The notes beneath the pieces were generated by a model. It was not told the DNA's origin. It ran no database searches and saw nothing but the letters and a program-made list of their open reading frames with translations. Of a stretch of 50,998 nucleotides of DNA, positions 47,938-50,998 are shown one piece after another (within the stretch, counting starts at the first letter, position 1; every line of letters begins with the position of its first letter). Location of the stretch: assembly GCF_007786235.1 (NCBI RefSeq), contig NZ_VNFK01000026.1, forward strand, positions 1 to 50,998, in the 5' to 3' direction. This DNA is from Paenarthrobacter nitroguajacolicus (GTDB lineage Bacteria; Actinomycetota; Actinomycetes; Actinomycetales; Micrococcaceae). Made by a program: the position numbers and the translations under genes.

Positions 47938-49366
47938 TCTTTCCCTGCAGGACCTTTCGCGTCTGACCGCTGTTGAACTCCGCGATGCCCTCCGGTCCGG
48001 CGAGCTGTCGGCACGTGAGGCCACGGCGCACTTCCTCTCGGTCATTGAGGCCCACAATAAGCAGCTGGGTGCCTTCGTCACTGTGACTGCCGAACAAGCC
48101 CTCATGGATGCCAAGGCCGCGGACAACCTGCACGCCAGTCTCGCCCGGGAAGGCCGCCTGGAACAGCTGCCCCTGCTTCATGGCATACCCACGGCGTTCA
48201 AGGACCTCACCGACGTGGCCGGCGTTCCCACGACGCACGGCAGCGCAGCCTTGGAGCACAAGGCCGCGCCGGAAGACGGTGCCCTCGCAGCAGCCTTGAA
48301 GGGCCGAGGCGTCATCTCGCTTGGTAAGACCCAGGTTCCGGAGTTTGGTCTGACGGCCTACAGCGAGAACCGCGTCGCACCGCCGTCGCGCAATCCTCAC
48401 GCCTTGGGACGAAGCTCGGGCGGGTCGTCGGGCGGCAGCGCTGCCGCGGTGGTCGCGGGGCTGGTTCCGTTCGCGCCAGGAACCGACGGCGGCGGGTCCA
48501 TCCGCATTCCGGCCGGCGCCTGCGGTCTGGTCGGGTTGAAGCCGGGCCGGGGTGTGGTGCCGTCCGGCGCGAGCGCGGGTGACTCCGCCAAGCTGGTGGT
48601 TGCCGGACCACTCGCGCGGACGGCTGCTGACGCAGCCCTGCTCATGGACGCGCTGGTTCCCCTGGAGCAAGCGCCTGACGGCGGCTACCTCGCCAATGTT
48701 GGACGGGCGGCGGAACCGTTGAAGATCGGCCTGAGCCTGGACAGTCCGTGGGCGGGCACATTTCCGTTCGGAATCGAGCAGGAGGCGCTGGATGCCCTGG
48801 CGCACGGCACCAAGCTGCTTGAAGAGGCCGGCCACAGCATCGCCGAGGCGGAGATCCGCTATGACAACCGCTATCCCGAGGCGTTCACCGCTGCCTGGAC
48901 TGCCGGCGTCGGGAGTGCCCGAATAGCACCCCAGCGGGAGGCGCTGCTGACCCCGCTGACCCGGACGTTCCGGCGTCGGGCGCAACAGCGGAGCGCATTG
49001 AAGGTCAACGAAGCCCTGGGTTTCCTCCGGCAGTTCCAACACGACACCATCGCGCAGTACTCGGAGTGGGACCTCATCCTCATGCCAACGTTGGCGCAGA
49101 CGCCGCGTCCCATTGGTTGGTTCACCGGTGGCGGGCACAGCGGCGAACCGTGGCCGAGCGAGTGGGCCGGCGACGCAGATGAGGACTACAAACGGCAGTG
49201 CGAGTACGCGCCGTGGTCCTCCATGGTGAACGTGTGCGGGCTGCCTGCGATCAGCGTCCCGGTGCACACCACTGCCACCGGGCTGCCCATGGGGATTCAA
49301 ATCATTGGCCGCATGGGATCTGAACTGCTGCTTCTCCAGCTCGCGGCCGCCCTCGAGGCCCGGTAA
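47930..49366 (+). CDS. Amidase (amidase signature family)
   Basis: The protein is about 478 residues and carries the Ser-cisSer-Lys triad: Lys in HGIPTAFKDLTDVAG, cis-Ser in GRSSGGSSGGSAAAVVAG and nucleophile Ser in GTDGGGSIRIPAGACG, followed by GLVGLKPGRG. It hydrolyses a small amide; GatA is unlikely without gatB/gatC nearby. The start is uncertain. A TTG at 47930 (MVDLSLQDLSRLTA in translation) overlaps the peptidase gene by 8 bp, and a TTG at 47897 is the other choice. The context suggests use of peptides or amino-acid amides. Confidence 0.9.
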   Translation: MVDLSLQDLSRLTAVELRDALRSGELSAREATAHFLSVIEAHNKQLGAFVTVTAEQALMDAKAADNLHASLAREGRLEQLPLLHGIPTAFKDLTDVAGVPTTHGSAALEHKAAPEDGALAAALKGRGVISLGKTQVPEFGLTAYSENRVAPPSRNPHALGRSSGGSSGGSAAAVVAGLVPFAPGTDGGGSIRIPAGACGLVGLKPGRGVVPSGASAGDSAKLVVAGPLARTAADAALLMDALVPLEQAPDGGYLANVGRAAEPLKIGLSLDSPWAGTFPFGIEQEALDALAHGTKLLEEAGHSIAEAEIRYDNRYPEAFTAAWTAGVGSARIAPQREALLTPLTRTFRRRAQQRSALKVNEALGFLRQFQHDTIAQYSEWDLILMPTLAQTPRPIGWFTGGGHSGEPWPSEWAGDADEDYKRQCEYAPWSSMVNVCGLPAISVPVHTTATGLPMGIQIIGRMGSELLLLQLAAALEAR

Positions 49367-49450
49367 GAAGAGCGTCTAACATATGGAAAGTGGTTGCCCC
49401 GGGCATATATCGATGTGACAATGCCCGCAGTCAGTGCCAGCATTGAGAAA

Positions 49451-50920
49451 ATGAGCACACCTCAAACCACGGCTGAGTCCGCCAAGCCAGCGGGCGATAC
49501 GTCATTCTTCGGCCACCCAAAGATGTTGGCCAGCCTCTTCTCCGTGGAAATGTGGGAGCGATTCTCCTTCTACGGCATGCAGGGAATCCTGCTCTACTAC
49601 ATGTACTTCACCGCCGAGCAGGGCGGTCTCTCCATTGACCAGGGCCTCGCCGCTGGTTTGGTGGGTGCATACGGTGGTGGCGTTTACCTGTCGACGATCC
49701 TCGGCGCCTGGCTCGCCGACCGTCTCTTCGGCTCCGAAAAGGTCCTGTTCGGCTCGGCCATCATGATCATGGCCGGCCACATCGCACTGGCCCTCATCCC
49801 GGGCATTCCGGGCCTGATCGCCGGTTTGGTGCTGGTTGGCATCGGCTCCGGTGGCCTGAAAGCCAACGCCACCGCCTTGGTGGGCACCCTGTACAGCGAG
49901 AAGGACGAGCGTCGCGACGCCGGCTTCTCCATTTTCTACATGGGCATCAACATCGGTGGCCTCATCGGTCCGCTGGTCACCGGCTTCCTGCAGACCAGCT
50001 ACGGCTTCCACATCGGCTTCGGCGCCGCTGCCGTAGGTATGGCGATCGGCCTGGTCATCTACTCGCTGGGCCGGAAGCGCCTTCCCGAAGAGGCGCACCG
50101 CGTTCCCAACCCGCTGCCTGCGAAGGACCGTACCCGTTACGGACTGATTTTCCTGGGCATCCTGATTGTCATCGGCGTTCTGCTCGGCACGGGCTTCGTC
50201 AATGCCAACAACCTGGCCCGCAGCATGGCGTACGCCGCCATTGCGGCCTCGGTGATCTACCTGTTCCTGATCTTCCGCAGCCCCTTGGTCACGGGGGTGG
50301 AGCGAAAGCGCGTTGTCGCCTTCATTCCGCTGTACATCGCCTCCGCTGCGTTCTGGGCGCTGTTCCAGCAGCAGTTCACGTTTATTGCCGTCTACTCGCA
50401 GGAGAAGCTGGACCGCAACCTCTTCGGCTGGGAAATGCCGGCCGCGTGGGTCCAGTCCATCAACCCGGTGTTCATCATCATCTTCGCCGGCGTCATGGCA
50501 GCCCTCTGGACCAAGCTGGGCTCCAAGCAGCCGAGCTCACCGCTGAAGTTCTCCGCAGGCCTGTTCATCATGGGCCTGGCCTTCCTTGCGTTCATCCCGC
50601 TGGCCGGCGACGGCAAGACCCCGCTGTTGGCACTGGTTGGCATCCTGTTCATGTTCACGTTGGCGGAGCTGTTCCTGTCCCCCATCGGCTTGTCCGTGAG
50701 CACCAAGCTTGCCCCGCAGGCCTTCCACACGCAGATGGTGGCACTGTTCTTCCTATCGGTCTCCCTCGGTACCACGCTGGCGGGCATCCTTGCCGGCCTG
50801 TACAACCCCGAGGACGAGCTCCCGTACTTCCTGGGCATCGGCGGTGTGGCCATGGTCCTCGCCCTTGGCCTGGCTGCGGCTTCGCCGGCGATCAAGAAGC
50901 TCATGGGCGGCGTCCGCTAG
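49451..50920 (+). CDS. POT/PTR family di- and tripeptide transporter
   Basis: This 489-residue proton-coupled peptide symporter has the ExxER motif in FSVEMWERFSFYGMQG and the PTR2 signature FYMGINIGGLIGPLVTGFL. About 14 hydrophobic segments end at GVAMVLALGLAAASPAIK. Starts at 49451 (MSTPQTT), 49421 (MPAVSAS) and a TTG at 49394 are all possible; none has a strong ribosome site, and I took the one nearest the conserved FFGHPK opening. It lies about 85 bp after the amidase on the same strand, so uptake and breakdown of peptides could be linked. Confidence 0.92.
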   Translation: MSTPQTTAESAKPAGDTSFFGHPKMLASLFSVEMWERFSFYGMQGILLYYMYFTAEQGGLSIDQGLAAGLVGAYGGGVYLSTILGAWLADRLFGSEKVLFGSAIMIMAGHIALALIPGIPGLIAGLVLVGIGSGGLKANATALVGTLYSEKDERRDAGFSIFYMGINIGGLIGPLVTGFLQTSYGFHIGFGAAAVGMAIGLVIYSLGRKRLPEEAHRVPNPLPAKDRTRYGLIFLGILIVIGVLLGTGFVNANNLARSMAYAAIAASVIYLFLIFRSPLVTGVERKRVVAFIPLYIASAAFWALFQQQFTFIAVYSQEKLDRNLFGWEMPAAWVQSINPVFIIIFAGVMAALWTKLGSKQPSSPLKFSAGLFIMGLAFLAFIPLAGDGKTPLLALVGILFMFTLAELFLSPIGLSVSTKLAPQAFHTQMVALFFLSVSLGTTLAGILAGLYNPEDELPYFLGIGGVAMVLALGLAAASPAIKKLMGGVR

Positions 50921-50998
50921 CTGTAGTGTCCCGGCAGGTTGGTGACACGGGATTGATGTGACGCAATAAGAGGACCTCCGGGTGTTGTGTGGTGCTTG

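Noticed and set aside
47864..49300. 478-codon minus-strand frame opposite the amidase
   Set aside because: Gln/Arg/Gly-rich shadow; the amidase has an intact catalytic triad.

Overview
The window is high-GC actinobacterial chromosome and fits an Arthrobacter/Paenarthrobacter-type member of the Micrococcales. The left third keeps the gene order I remember from the Mycobacterium tuberculosis Rv3602c-Rv3628 neighbourhood (panC, folate genes, ftsH, hpt, tilS, metalloprotease, dacB, ppa), but the envelope and small-gene content is different. Genes are tightly packed, often with 4-bp ATGA/GTGA/TTGA overlaps, and no gene-free stretch exceeds about 210 bp. I found no tRNA, rRNA, CRISPR array or complete mobile element.

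Layout. 1-208: short non-coding edge with a 32-bp tandem repeat. 209-16367 (minus): MFS pump, panC, a Rossmann/DUF2520 protein, two PH-domain membrane proteins, a DUF3180 protein, folK-folB-folP-folE, ftsH, a C39-like lipoprotein, hpt, tilS, a zinc metalloprotease and a PBP4-type dacB. 16576-20972 (plus): ppa with a strong terminator, then a four-gene cassette (WXG100-type protein with a glycine-rich hydrophobic C-terminus, EspG-like protein, RDD protein, membrane protein), then a SatD-like HTH protein. 21056-23003 (minus): a three-gene stress/envelope operon behind a SigF-like promoter, divergent from an FUSC-family gene.

24271-35909 is a sugar-nucleotide and glycosyltransferase island. It encodes GmhA-like isomerase, GmhB-like phosphatase, two HldE-like kinase/nucleotidyltransferases, three GT9 (heptosyltransferase-type) enzymes, two GT4-type enzymes, an epimerase and an SDR. 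Together these look like a heptose activation and transfer pathway in a Gram-positive lineage with no LPS.

35913-39781 holds a SigB/F-type sigma factor divergent from a GAF-ANTAR regulator, a DUF1761 protein, an AraC-type regulator and a Cof-type HAD phosphatase. 39815-42232 holds a HelD/HelR-type RNA polymerase recycling ATPase preceded by a palindrome that matches the rifamycin-associated element. That palindrome also carries the -35 of an opposite-strand promoter that runs straight into a terminator hairpin. 42233-50920 holds a methyltransferase, serS, a diacylglycerol kinase, a small acidic protein, pheA, a rhodanese, and a likely peptide-use unit (peptidase E, amidase, POT transporter). 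The last 78 bases might be the start of an insertion element, but the window ends too soon to tell.
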